DNA of 40,487 nt from Phormidesmis sp. RL_2_1 (lineage in GTDB: Bacteria; Cyanobacteriota; Cyanobacteriia; Phormidesmidales; Phormidesmidaceae), in the NCBI GenBank assembly GCA_012033015.1, contig JAAUPS010000015.1, positions 1 through 40,487 of the forward strand, given 5' to 3'. Shown one piece after another: positions 28,356 through 38,071 of this stretch. Position 1 is the first letter of the stretch. Each line of letters opens with the position of its first letter. The translations under genes and the position numbers were made by a program. Under the pieces are notes generated by a model. The model saw only the letters and a program-made list of their open reading frames with translations. It searched no databases and was not told the DNA's origin.

Positions 28356-29761
28356 TTACTCACGATGACGCTCTAACCAACCCCTCATTTTCCCTGGATT
28401 CATGAGGCCATAAGGATCGACTTGCGCCTTAAATCGAAGCTGATTTTCGTCAACGGTTTTGCGGCCGCCATCTTCTAGCATGTAGGTGTGGGGGTTGGCG
28501 ATGAAGGCCCCTTTTTCTTCATGGTAGCGAATGATCTCCTGTAGGCGTTCTGCTGTGGAGTAGCGCACCAGTTGCAGCGCGGCAGGGAGAATTTTGCCTT
28601 GAGTGCGAATGTATTCCAGATGCATGACCACCTCGTTGCCAAAGTGTTCGTACATATGCTGCAACAAATTCAACTCACGGTCGTATGGAAATACCGTTTG
28701 TAAATATGTCCAATCAGCGTCGGCATTGCGAGCGTGGAGGGTGGTGTGGTTCCAAGTAAATTCGCCAATGGCTGCGCCTTTGCTGGCAGCTTGTGCGTCT
28801 TTTTGATAAGTGAGGGTGCCTGCATGTTGATTGGCCAAATCGCCCAATGCCCCTAAGTCAGCTTCAGATACCATCAGCAAAGCAGCCGCTTTGCCTGTTG
28901 GTAAGGCCTCTTGTAGGGCCGCAAAGTAGCTGGGAATAGGCCATGCGTGGATGCTGATCAGTTTTTTGATAATGCCGTCAGCCTCACCGAGGGCTTGGCC
29001 AAAACGGGCGGCGCTGATGAAATCATCGAAGGTGATGATGACTTCGGCCCAAGGGTAGGCTGGGCCTAAGGGAATTTCCAGTTCGGTGATGATGCCATTG
29101 GTGCCATAGGCATGGTTCACTTTTTGAACCGCGTCGCCACGCAGTTCGATCATGCGGGGCGTATCTTCTAAGGTGGCGACGCGGACAGCCTGGAGATTGC
29201 CGCGATCAGCGAGTTGCCCGTACATCACTGAGCCAATGCCGCCGCTGCCGCCGCCGATGAATCCACCGATGGTGGCGGTACGGTAGGTGGAAGGGGCCAT
29301 GCGAACTTCCCAGCCTTGGGGGCGAGTGAGGCGATCAATCGCAGCGAGTTTGGCGCCTGCTTCTGTGCAGGCAATGCCTGGTTTGATCCACTTCACGGCA
29401 TTCATGGCGCTCATGTCCAAAATGACGCCGCCAGCTAGGGGAATGGCTTGACCGTAGTTGCCGGTGCCTGCGCCCTTACCGTTAGGGGCACTTTAGCCGA
29501 TACGCAAGCTTGGGCGACTTGCAAGACCTCTGCCTCAGTTTTGGGCCGGACGACCAAATCACCTACTTTGCCGTTGAGCTGTGCGGCCAAAATGGGGCTG
29601 AAGTGATAGTAATCTTTAGATAGCTTGGCAACTTGATCGGCTTGGAGGACAGTTTCAATCGCACCGAGGCTATCAGCGAATAGTTGCCAATCAATAGATT
29701 TGTCAGGTCTCTGTGGTGGGAAATGTGCCAAAGATGTATCCGTTGATAATGCTGATGACAA
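28356..29761 (-). CDS. FAD-linked oxidase / FAD-binding dehydrogenase (one frameshift)
   Basis: About 468 residues from two frames, similar to the glycolate oxidase GlcD and D-lactate dehydrogenase class (PCMH-type FAD-binding domain). Seen: VVRPKTEAEVLQVAQACVSAKVPLTVR, then after the break GAGTGNYGQAIPLAGGVILD, GGFIGGGSGGIGSVMYG, and the C-terminal DPYGLMNPGKM typical of FAD-oxidase tails. Adding one base at the CCC near 29473-29475 restores the glycine-rich FAD-binding stretch. The first codon is TTG at 29761. The substrate cannot be inferred. It is flanked by two CHAT genes but shows no evident functional link to them. Confidence 0.87.
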
Positions 29762-30320
29762 TGCTAACGAATAGCGGTGTGCACAAAAGATAGCTCAAAA
29801 ATGAGTTGGCATACTTGAATTGAAGTACTTCTACGGTGGGAAAATCCTGGTGTATTGACATCATTGGTGAGTAAGGCCATGGCTTTATACGGCTTTACCT
29901 TGTACTCACCTGTCGTCTTGATACCGTCATGATACCGGCTAATTCTATTGTTCCTATTGCTACTTTTCCGCTCTGGCAGTACTTAAGTCAGCCTATTGGT
30001 CAGCGCGATCGCAAGTTGATTATCAATCCTAGGAAGTTTTGGCATGTGCAAAAAGTGCACTATATAGAGCGCTGCTGGGTGATGTCTTACACCCCTGAAG
30101 AGTGGACACATTAGGCACAGTAAGCGGTAAGGTGGCCCCTTGCAGTGCCCTACCACCACCTGAGCAGCGGCTACAGAGCGCCGATGAAGCGCCGATTAAG
30201 TGCCGATTAGCCGATTAAGCGCCAATTATGCCAATGATACAGAGCGTCCCTGACAGCGCGTCCCTGACAGCGCGTCACTAACTTAGAGGGTTAACTTAGA
30301 GGGTTAACTTAGAGGGTTAA
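29762..30320. other. gene-free region between FAD oxidase and second CHAT gene
   Basis: A rightward 61-codon frame (29929-30114) has no recognisable motif. The right part is repetitive: several GCGCCGATTA-like units (30178-30225), a duplicated GCGTCCCTGACAGC (30244-30270), and TAACTTAGAGGGT three times (30279-30317), reaching the CHAT stop. No terminator is evident. Confidence 0.7.
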
Positions 30321-32855
30321 CTAGAGCGTTTGGCTCAGTTCTGCTTTGGCTTTGTCCCAATCGGCGATCGCACTGCCTAGCCACAGCCAGTTATCTCCCA
30401 GGGAATTGGCATTAAACTCAGTCGGTGCTTCGTCAATCACTTTGAGATAGGCGGCTGAGGCTTGTGCCAACAGTCGATTGCGCTCATCGGCATTGGCCTC
30501 AATTTTAGCCATAGACAGTGAGACCATCGCCAACCCCGCATAGGCGTTGAGGATATACTGACTCACGGGCTGCTCAGAAAAATACATATTCGCATTGGGC
30601 TGCTTTTTGGCAAGTGCGATCGCCCGCTCCCAAGCGGCTAAAGCTTCTTCTTCTTTGCCGACCGCATACTGGGCAAAGCCAAGCGCCATCGATATTTCCA
30701 TCCAATCAGGCTCATTTTTTAAAGACGCCAACCAAGAACGTCTGGCATCATCGGGGGAAAAATTGCTATCGCCTTGCTTGGTCAGGCCCCATTGAGCGCG
30801 GCCACGTAAGAAGGAGACAATCACATCGTTTTGTTGCGTAGGATTGGCACTTTTTAAGGCTGTGATTGCCGCAGAGAATTGCCCTTGATCAATTAATGCC
30901 TTGATCGCAGAAGCCGCAACGTCTAATTCATTTTGGTTGAAGGCGACTTCTATTTGAGCAGGTAAACCGGCTGCGTTCAAGACCAGTGGGGCATCGGCAA
31001 TAGCTGGTTGGCGGCTGCGTTGCAACCAGCTTACGGTCGTGATACCCAAAATCACGATCAGGGCCATGCTGGCCAGTCCAGGCATAGTTAAAAGCTTCGT
31101 GTGTAGGGTGTGGCTGCGGTTGAGCCGTTCGCCCACGAGTATTTCTGAAGGTGCGCTTGAAGGTGCTTGAACCTGAGGAGGTTGTGGTGACTGACTTAAG
31201 TTGGTGGCATTAGGTGCCATTCCCTGTTCTCCGTAAAATCCAGTGGTCGTCTCAATTGCTTCAGGTAGGTGCACCGCCGTTTCAACCGATATTAACGGGG
31301 TTGAGTTTTCTTTTACTACGGTTGTTGTCGTCTGTACATCGTGGTTATTGACTAAGTTATTGACGGCATTAACACCGATAGCATCAGCTTGGGTCGGGTT
31401 AGTTGGGCTGTCAGTGATGGTGGTGCGATTACTTGCTTGATCCGGCTGATCCGGTTGATCAGGGTAGGTCAGTAGTGCCCCTGAGCCTATGACGCCGACA
31501 GCGCCAACAGCACCGACAGGTATCTCCGCTCGAGGTGCTGGCAAGTCAATTTCAGCCAGTCCTGGTTCAGAGAACATGCCGCCAAAAGGATCGTTGGCAG
31601 CGTCTAAAGCACGAGGATTTTCCATAGGATGGCTGCGATCGCCTGCTACTTGCACCAAATAGCCATCGAAAGCAGGTTGCATATACAGCGTCGGCAATGC
31701 CCAGTAAAACTGGTGTGAGCCGTAAGCTGAAATCAAACCTTGACGAGTTCGATTCAAGCTGAGATCAATCGCCTGTCCCTTTTTCAGATTGCGATAGAGC
31801 AACTGAGTAAAGGTAATCGCCACATGATCAGGAATGCGCTCAGTCATCGCAATGACAGCAGGCACACCGCGGTTGACGAGCGCCTGCGCTAAATTGCGCG
31901 CTTGCCATCCCTGCTCTGTGCTAGCGCTATAGCCCCCCCGGCAGGAGTTAAACACCGCCAGCTTAATGCCATTGTTAACCAACAACCCAGCTAAATCTTC
32001 ACCGCTCAGCCGCTCCGTCAGGCCAGTTTGGCGGCTAACCAAGTAAAGATCGCCCCCAGCATTGCCTAAATTGCTGTGGCCCGCATAGTGCAGCACCTGA
32101 TAGTTGCCGCGATCTAGCTCTTGAGTCAGTTCTGCTCGCCCTGGCTGCTCAAGGATTTTGAGCTGAACATCCAGCACCGTATTGTTGTTATGGGTGTCTG
32201 CTTTCTCAGGATGGAGTTCACCTTGAAGATGGTAAGCCTCTTGCTTGAGCTCTAGCCGTTCTTGATCATCTGGCGAGGCAATGACCATCAAAATTCGCAA
32301 CCCCTGACTCGGCTCACTGATTTTGAGCTGGCCTGAGTGACCCTGCCGTCGATCTAGAATGTAGCGAGAAAAAATCACATCAGTGCCCGTTGCCAAAGGT
32401 CTTGTTCCGGCATGGAGCGCTTCCCAGGGAAGCTGCTGTAAGCGATTGTCTTTCATGCCAATGCGTAATCGCAATAGCGCCTGACGGTTTTGGGCAACGC
32501 CTTGGGCTGTGATCCAACTATCGTGCAACTGCCCTTGAAAGAGCTGATTGTGTAAGGCTTGTCCGAGGTGAACTAGGGTGGTGGCATCGATATCTGAGAG
32601 CGGGGGCTGTTGCTGCTGCTCGCTCTGGCCCATACGGGATTGTTGCAAGGTATGGCGTGGCTGCCCTTGCAGAAGGCCCAGCAGTGGATCGTGCATCAGC
32701 GCTTTGGTTTGCTCCAGCCATTGGGTGACAGGCCAATGAACTTTTTCTTCAGCGAGCTGCACGCCTTTAGCTACAGTCTCTGTGCGTACTAAATACTGGT
32801 CGTTGCCGACGGCAGTGATGGATATTTCAAATTCCTGAATCACGGCTGTTCTCAT
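30321..32855 (-). CDS. CHAT caspase-like protease with transmembrane helix and C-terminal TPR-like region
   Basis: 844 residues. The N-terminal part (1-180) includes a helical region and QQLPWEALH. The CHAT domain (about 185-395) holds the catalytic His260 (HYAGHSN) and Cys305 (FNSCRGG), followed by VPAVIAMTERIPDHVAITF and HQFYWALPTLYM. A long low-complexity linker (405-585) carries PDQ repeats. One transmembrane helix lies at about 591-611 (GLASMALIVILGITTVSWL). The C-terminal 200 residues have TPR-like helices (EISMALGFAQYAVGKEEEALAAWERAIALA). This predicts a single-pass protein with the protease and TPR parts on opposite sides of the membrane. CHAT-TPR proteins are frequent in cyanobacteria; the substrate is unknown. 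The frame is intact. ATG start, with AAAGGG adjoining. Confidence 0.9.
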   Translation of the reverse strand: MRTAVIQEFEISITAVGNDQYLVRTETVAKGVQLAEEKVHWPVTQWLEQTKALMHDPLLGLLQGQPRHTLQQSRMGQSEQQQQPPLSDIDATTLVHLGQALHNQLFQGQLHDSWITAQGVAQNRQALLRLRIGMKDNRLQQLPWEALHAGTRPLATGTDVIFSRYILDRRQGHSGQLKISEPSQGLRILMVIASPDDQERLELKQEAYHLQGELHPEKADTHNNNTVLDVQLKILEQPGRAELTQELDRGNYQVLHYAGHSNLGNAGGDLYLVSRQTGLTERLSGEDLAGLLVNNGIKLAVFNSCRGGYSASTEQGWQARNLAQALVNRGVPAVIAMTERIPDHVAITFTQLLYRNLKKGQAIDLSLNRTRQGLISAYGSHQFYWALPTLYMQPAFDGYLVQVAGDRSHPMENPRALDAANDPFGGMFSEPGLAEIDLPAPRAEIPVGAVGAVGVIGSGALLTYPDQPDQPDQASNRTTITDSPTNPTQADAIGVNAVNNLVNNHDVQTTTTVVKENSTPLISVETAVHLPEAIETTTGFYGEQGMAPNATNLSQSPQPPQVQAPSSAPSEILVGERLNRSHTLHTKLLTMPGLASMALIVILGITTVSWLQRSRQPAIADAPLVLNAAGLPAQIEVAFNQNELDVAASAIKALIDQGQFSAAITALKSANPTQQNDVIVSFLRGRAQWGLTKQGDSNFSPDDARRSWLASLKNEPDWMEISMALGFAQYAVGKEEEALAAWERAIALAKKQPNANMYFSEQPVSQYILNAYAGLAMVSLSMAKIEANADERNRLLAQASAAYLKVIDEAPTEFNANSLGDNWLWLGSAIADWDKAKAELSQTL

Positions 32856-33677
32856 CCCTTTGATATGTACGCTGGGATAGTCTCAAGCGCGAGCTGAGTG
32901 CACCGCCTTGTAAAACAATCCTTCAAGCCACTGCCAATCGGCCTACTCACAACTATTTTAGGCACTTTCATCAAGCCTTGTACCCGTAGATCGGCCCTGT
33001 ACGGAGTAAACTTTGATGCTTGAGACGATACTAAGGCTATCTCCCTAGTATTTATCGTAGAGATCGACAATTTGATTGCTCAACTCAGTTAGGACAGTTG
33101 TCAGCTTGCCCACCTGTTGTGCCCTAGCTTTGACTAACCAAGCACCAATTCATGATCTGGTAAATCCTACGGATAGCTTACCCGCCATTTCTTCCACAGC
33201 AGGCACCCTTGACTTAATGTTCAGGTTTTTTGCCTCTAAGCCAGCTCTATGCAAAGGGCCAGCCGTCCATCTGTCACGTAGTTACGGACAAGGATGCTCA
33301 TGCTCGTCAAGGCTTCTAGCGTTGGCGTAGCTCTTCGAGGAGAATGACTATGGTCCTGACTACCTCGACAGAAGCTATAGCCCAGTCATAATGACAACTC
33401 TGGTCATTAACTCTGGCTACTAAAGTTTGGCTACTAAAGTTTGGCTACTAAAGTTTGGCTGTTACAGTTTGGTGCTCATTTCTGGACTTAAGTACGTGTC
33501 TTTATGCTCGTTAAGCAAATCTTAAAACTCTATAGCTAAAGGCATATTTATTCCCAGGGGCTGCTTTCGCTTGGCTTATCTGATTTAAGCTGTGTAAACA
33601 AATAAAGACTTTTCTACATCTAAATATTTCTTTTCTCATACTTTTGTTGAACTGGTCTTCAAGCCAGCTTTGTTAAA
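32856..33677. other. long gene-free region with repeat remnants
   Basis: An 820-bp region lacking a convincing gene. It contains a degenerate dispersed repeat (33088-33381) and a 14-bp tandem repeat, GGCTACTAAAGTTT three times at 33415-33456. The last 100 bp before the MFS gene are AT-rich. Short frames at 32852-33070 (reverse) and 33076-33330 (forward) show no recognisable domain. Confidence 0.6.
33088..33381. repeat. possible MITE-like or transposon remnant
   Basis: The segment 33298-33381 matches 40349-40413 in reverse orientation, sharing AAGGCTT, GTCCT-ACT and CTCGACAGAAGCTATAGC, with a ~22-bp gap. Left-end GTTAGGACAGTTGTC (33088) and the reverse of GACTATGGTCCTGAC (33346) agree at 11 of 15 positions, as imperfect inverted ends. 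No open transposase was found. Confidence 0.45.
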
Positions 33678-35085
33678 ATGACTTCTCTGCGCAGTCAGGC
33701 AGTTTCATCGCGCCAAAGTCTGAGAGCCTCTATTTTAGACGGTACTTTTTCTGCCGTTTTCGAGAATATCGTTAGGGGTGTCCTCATTAGCAATTTTTTG
33801 CTGGGGCTAGGTGCAGGGACTTTCGAGGTGGGTTTGCTCACTTCGATTCCGATGATGGCTCATTTGCTGCAGCCTTTGGGGGCTTATTGGTCTGAAAAAA
33901 CCACCAGCCGCCATCTTTATTGCCTTTGGATTTATGGAACTGCGCGGTTGTTGTGGTTACTTCCAGCAGGCGGCATTTTCCTTTTTAGTCACGGCACTAT
34001 AGATGCCCATGTGCTATCGCTGATGACCTTGAGTGTTTTGGCGTTGAGTAATGTTTTGGATGCGTTTGGCAGTGCTTCGTGGATGAGTTGGATGGCAGTG
34101 TTGGTGCCGCCGAAGGTGCGAGGTCGTTATTTTAGCCTGAGGCGATCGCTGGCTAGCCTAACGGCGCTGCTGACGATTCCTTTGGGTGGATGGTTGGTGT
34201 CTCAGTGGATGGGCGGTGATATTGAAGGCTATGGCATTGTGCTGATCATCGCTGTGTTGATGGGGATGGTGAGTTTAGGGTTTCAGTTCAACATGAGTGA
34301 TGTCAATCCGCAAGCGGTGGTGGCTAAGGCCGTTTCTAGATCGGTGAGAGCGGGGCATGGAAATGTTGCTAGCACCTCTTTGTCCCTGCTGCGATCTGAA
34401 AAGCGAGACGAGCTAGGTCTTTTGGGGCACAAAAATTTTTTAATACTGCTGTTGTTTTTAGGCTTGTGGTCATGTGGTGTGAATTTGAGCGCGCCGTTTT
34501 TTAATTTTTATCTGCTGGATAATCTGCAAGTCGATGTGCGCTGGGTAGCGCTTTATAGCAGCTTGAGATATGGTGCATTCTTTCTGGCGATGCTGCTATG
34601 GGGTCGTTTGGCCGATCGTATTGGCAATCGCCCGGTGCTGTTGATGAATGGGTTGTTGGCGGCGAGTGTTCCTCTTTTATGGATGCATGTCGATAGTAGT
34701 TTTGTCTCTTTGTGGGTGGCTTTGCCGCTGTTGCATATCCTCGAAGGGGCTATGTTTGCGGCGTTAGATCTATGTTTGGCCAATATTCAACTGGAGCTGG
34801 CACCTTGGGCGAAACAGTCTAGCTATTTTGCGATCGCCGCTGCCATTATGGGGGGTTACTGGCGCCCTGGGTACGACAGCGGGCGGCTATTTGGCTGAGC
34901 TACCCAGTCTTGGGATTCTTTTTGTTTTTGGCTTTTCAGCTTTGGTGCAGCTATTGAGTCTTATCCCGTTAGTGTTTGTGCAAGAAAACCGGGCTCAGTC
35001 TATGCGTCAGATCTTCAGTCAGTTCGTAGATACCCAAGGGCAACAGCTTCCTCGGCGATGGCAGCCCGCTAGCGTAAAAGCTTAG
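33678..35085 (+). CDS. major facilitator superfamily transporter (one frameshift)
   Basis: About 468 residues, polytopic, once one G is removed from the G6 run at 34850-34855, restoring AAIMGVTGALGTTAGGYL. N-terminal helices (FSAVFENIVRGVLISNFLLGLG), VPPKVRGRYFSLRRSLASL in the first half and the MFS A-like loop GRLADRIGNRPVLLMNG after helix 8 are visible. It resembles cyanobacterial MFS proteins of unknown substrate. The C-terminus is short and hydrophilic. The gene stands alone, with an AT-rich leader. Confidence 0.87.
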
Positions 35086-35270
35086 TGCTCGTTTGCTTTG
35101 ATGGCCTGTTTTCAATTGTCTGTTCTCAGATGCTCAGGGCAGGCACTAGGATCAGCTCTAACGAAGCTCTAACGCAGCTTTAACAATGCAGCTTTAACAA
35201 TGTTGAGCGACAAGTCAGTCACTGTCCAGCTACAATCTGGATGACACTGTAGCTGTTCATTTGTACTATT
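35086..35270. other. intergenic stretch with 14-bp duplication
   Basis: GCAGCTTTAACAAT is repeated directly around 35174-35201, preceded by the related CTCTAACGAAG/CTCTAACGCAG. It sits between the MFS and helicase genes. Confidence 0.7.
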
Positions 35271-37685
35271 TTGGAGCATCCTAAAAGCAAGCCTGAAGCC
35301 GCAGCCCTTGGCGTTGGAGCTGGTTCTCATGCTGATTCTAATGCTGACTCTTCTAATTCTGAATCGAGAGTTTTGCAATTGCAGCAGCTCCTGGAGAGTC
35401 TACGCCCAGGGCAAAAGTCCTTGGCGCAGTGGCGCTCTGGCCCCTTGGCTGTTTCGGCAGTGCCCGGTTCTGGTAAGTCTACGGGCATGGCGGTGGGTGC
35501 TGCGATCGCGATCGCCCACCATCAGCTTCATGCCCGCAAACAGCTTGTCTTGGTGACATTCACCCGTTCTGCTGCCGCCAACCTCAAAGCCAAAGTCCGC
35601 CAGCATCTCAGAGCCCTGTCCTTGCCCCTGAATAGCTTTGTGGTTCATACCCTGCATGGCTTGGCGCTGAATATTGCTAGCCGTCATCCGGAAGTTTCTG
35701 GGATTAACCTTTCCCCGTTGGATGCCGAAGGGACTACGCTGATTTCGCCAACCCAGAGCCACCGACTGATTCGTTTAGCTGTAGAGCGTTGGATAGAAGC
35801 CAATCCGATTGATTATCAGCAGCTCATCGAAGGGCAGCAGATTGACGCTGAAGAGACAGAACGGCTCCGTAGACAGTCGGTACTCCGCACAGAAGTGCTG
35901 CCCGCGCTAGCCTATACGGTCATTCACGAGGCTAAAAGTTCAGGCTTGTTGCCCCCAGACCTAGCTGACATGGCACAAACCATGACAGTCGGTATCCCGG
36001 CAGGTGCAGTGGATTATCCGGTGGTGGCCATCGCTGCCGGGCTTTATGCCCAGTACCAATCCCTCCTGGCCGATAAAGGGCTAATCGACTACGACGACAT
36101 GATTCTCGCTGCGCTCAAAACGCTGGATGAACCTGCCATTCGTCAGATCTGGCAGAGCCGGATATTTGCCATTTTTGAAGATGAGGCGCAAGATTCTTCG
36201 CCGCTACAAACTCAGCTTTTAACGGTGCTGGCAAGCGATGCTGAGAACCTGAGCGCACCGCCTCACTTAGTGCGAGTGGGCGATTCCAATCAGGCGATTA
36301 ATTCGACATTTACCCCTGCTGATCCGGTCTTTTTTAATCAGTTTTGCGATCGCTGCCAGGAAATCGGGCGCTTAGCCACGATTGAGCAGGCGGGCAGGAG
36401 CTGTCAACAGATTATGGATGCGGCTAACTTCACCCTGGCTTGGGTCAATGCCCACAGTGCTACCCAAGCTTTTCGCAGCCAAGCCATTTTGCCCGTTGGC
36501 CCTCATGACCCACAGCCCAATGCGAATCCTGCCCCCATCGGTCAGGGGGTGGAGCTAGTGCGGCCTAAGCACATTGTTGAAACTGTCAAAGTGCTTGCCC
36601 AACGGGTTGTCGATGCTTTTGAGGCCGATCCAACCATCAGCGCAGCGGTGCTTGTGCGAGAAACGCGCCAAGGCCAATTTCTGCGGGAAATTTTAGCAGA
36701 TCCTCAGCAATTGGGGTTTGATTTTGAGGCAACGGGAATTGAGATTTTTGATGTGGGGCAGCGCGATCGCAAAACCCATATCCCCAGAGAAATCCTTGCC
36801 CTCCTTCAGTTTATTGAGCGCCCCCACTCCCCCGATAACATTAAAGCTGCCCTGCATGTGCTGGTTTCTCGTCAGCTTATTCCCACTCAAGATCTCAATC
36901 CGCTGGCGACTCATCCCGAGCAATTTCTCTATCCCGGCCCGCTCGATGCCCTGCCCCAAACGCCTGCTGCCCAGCAGGCTCGCCGCTACTGCACCGCCCT
37001 GATCCGCGCCCGCTTAGAACTGCCTGCCTACCATTTGATCTCATTTCTTGGTCTCACCTTGGGCTATGACCAAAGCGAGCTTGCCACTGCCGATAAGCTC
37101 GCTGCCCGCATTGCCCAGCAGACGCTAGAAGATAACACCCTTACCGCCATGCTGGGTGCCCTGCAAGAATTACTCAGCAGTGAACGTTTCCGTGCTGTTG
37201 AAGCCGAAGAGACTGAATCTCAATTCACCCGTTCTGGTCAGATCACCATCATCACCATGCACAAGGCCAAAGGACTGGACTGGGATGCGGTTTTTTTACC
37301 TTTTCTGCACAAGCGTAATATTCCGGGTGAATCTTGGGTGCCTCCCCAAATGCAGTTCCTCGGCAGCTTTACCCTCGACGAAGTCGCCCGCGCTCAGCTC
37401 CGCGCCCACACCCATGCAACCTATGCTGCTGAAGCCCAAAACTACCGGCCCGAACCTATTCCTGATATCGAAACGGCATGGCAGCAGGCCAGTAACCTCA
37501 AACGCAATGAAGAATATCGCTTGCTGTACGTGGCCATGACTCGCGCCAAAAAATTACTGTGGATGTCGGCAGCTAAGCAGGCTCCCTTTACATGGAGTAA
37601 GCCCGATAATCTGCAGGATGCAGAAGCTTCGCCTGTTTTTGTGGCGCTGCTGAGAGAAAGAGGCGCGATCGCACCTAGAAAATAG
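35271..37685 (+). CDS. UvrD/PcrA-like superfamily 1 DNA helicase
   Basis: 804 residues from a TTG start (an in-frame start inside the Ala/Ser-rich first 35 residues is also possible). SF1A motifs are visible: Walker A AVPGSGKST (about 63-71), VTFTRSAAANLKAKV, HTLHGLAL, Walker B FEDEAQDSSPLQ, VGDSNQAINSTF, TMHKAKGLDWDAVFLPF and YRLLYVAMTRAKKLLW. Full length. Such enzymes unwind DNA during repair or clear protein roadblocks; this one diverges from canonical UvrD (the Walker B is DEAQ-D, and the mid-region is unusual). A cyanobacterial family of its own is likely. The frame is intact. A repetitive gene-free region follows. Confidence 0.9.
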   Translation: MEHPKSKPEAAALGVGAGSHADSNADSSNSESRVLQLQQLLESLRPGQKSLAQWRSGPLAVSAVPGSGKSTGMAVGAAIAIAHHQLHARKQLVLVTFTRSAAANLKAKVRQHLRALSLPLNSFVVHTLHGLALNIASRHPEVSGINLSPLDAEGTTLISPTQSHRLIRLAVERWIEANPIDYQQLIEGQQIDAEETERLRRQSVLRTEVLPALAYTVIHEAKSSGLLPPDLADMAQTMTVGIPAGAVDYPVVAIAAGLYAQYQSLLADKGLIDYDDMILAALKTLDEPAIRQIWQSRIFAIFEDEAQDSSPLQTQLLTVLASDAENLSAPPHLVRVGDSNQAINSTFTPADPVFFNQFCDRCQEIGRLATIEQAGRSCQQIMDAANFTLAWVNAHSATQAFRSQAILPVGPHDPQPNANPAPIGQGVELVRPKHIVETVKVLAQRVVDAFEADPTISAAVLVRETRQGQFLREILADPQQLGFDFEATGIEIFDVGQRDRKTHIPREILALLQFIERPHSPDNIKAALHVLVSRQLIPTQDLNPLATHPEQFLYPGPLDALPQTPAAQQARRYCTALIRARLELPAYHLISFLGLTLGYDQSELATADKLAARIAQQTLEDNTLTAMLGALQELLSSERFRAVEAEETESQFTRSGQITIITMHKAKGLDWDAVFLPFLHKRNIPGESWVPPQMQFLGSFTLDEVARAQLRAHTHATYAAEAQNYRPEPIPDIETAWQQASNLKRNEEYRLLYVAMTRAKKLLWMSAAKQAPFTWSKPDNLQDAEASPVFVALLRERGAIAPRK

Positions 37686-38071
37686 GTCTATGAAATGAAA
37701 ATAGGTCTATATCGCAAAGTCAGAATGCATCCCTACTTTGCGAGTCGAGTTAGCCGCTGCTATAGCGTGTGCCGGATGCATAACGCCGACGGCGAGGCTG
37801 CGCCAGCGGGTACAAGCGCGTCGCTTGGCCTGTTGTCACGTAGAGGCTTCAGCCAGCGCGTGCCGTACCTCAGCCAAGCGACCAAAGCTATGTACAAGGG
37901 CTTCGTCACCTGCTTCAAAATTTATCGCTTTATTGGGATAGAGCTTATCGGGACAGAGATCTGCTCAGTATGAATACGCTTGAATACGCTATAAACACAT
38001 TGCCCCACTCAATGCACTGCAAAACCTCGCACTGCAAGATCTCGCACTGTAAAACCTCGCACTGCAAAATC
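37686..38071. repeat. gene-free repetitive region
   Basis: Contains GCACTGCAAAACCTC four times with small changes (38014-38073, running into the GNAT stop), a duplicated TGAATACGCT, and duplicated AAAATAGGTCTAT. Inverted segments GTCGCTTGGC (about 37819) and GCCAAGCGAC (about 37875) could form a stem. GC-rich with scattered palindromes; a 92-codon forward frame (37695-37973) lacks a clear homology. Possibly relics of a dispersed repeat. Confidence 0.7.

Noticed and set aside
29929-30114. 61-codon forward frame
   Set aside because: Short, with no motif or clear ribosome-binding site; could be real but unsupported.
25038-32855. bacterial gasdermin partner for the CHAT proteases
   Set aside because: No neighbouring gene has the size or sequence features of a gasdermin; the YbjN-like protein does not fit.
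33076-33330. forward frame in the long gap, considered as a transposase fragment
   Set aside because: No catalytic motif of any transposase family can be seen; only the DNA-level repeat is supported.
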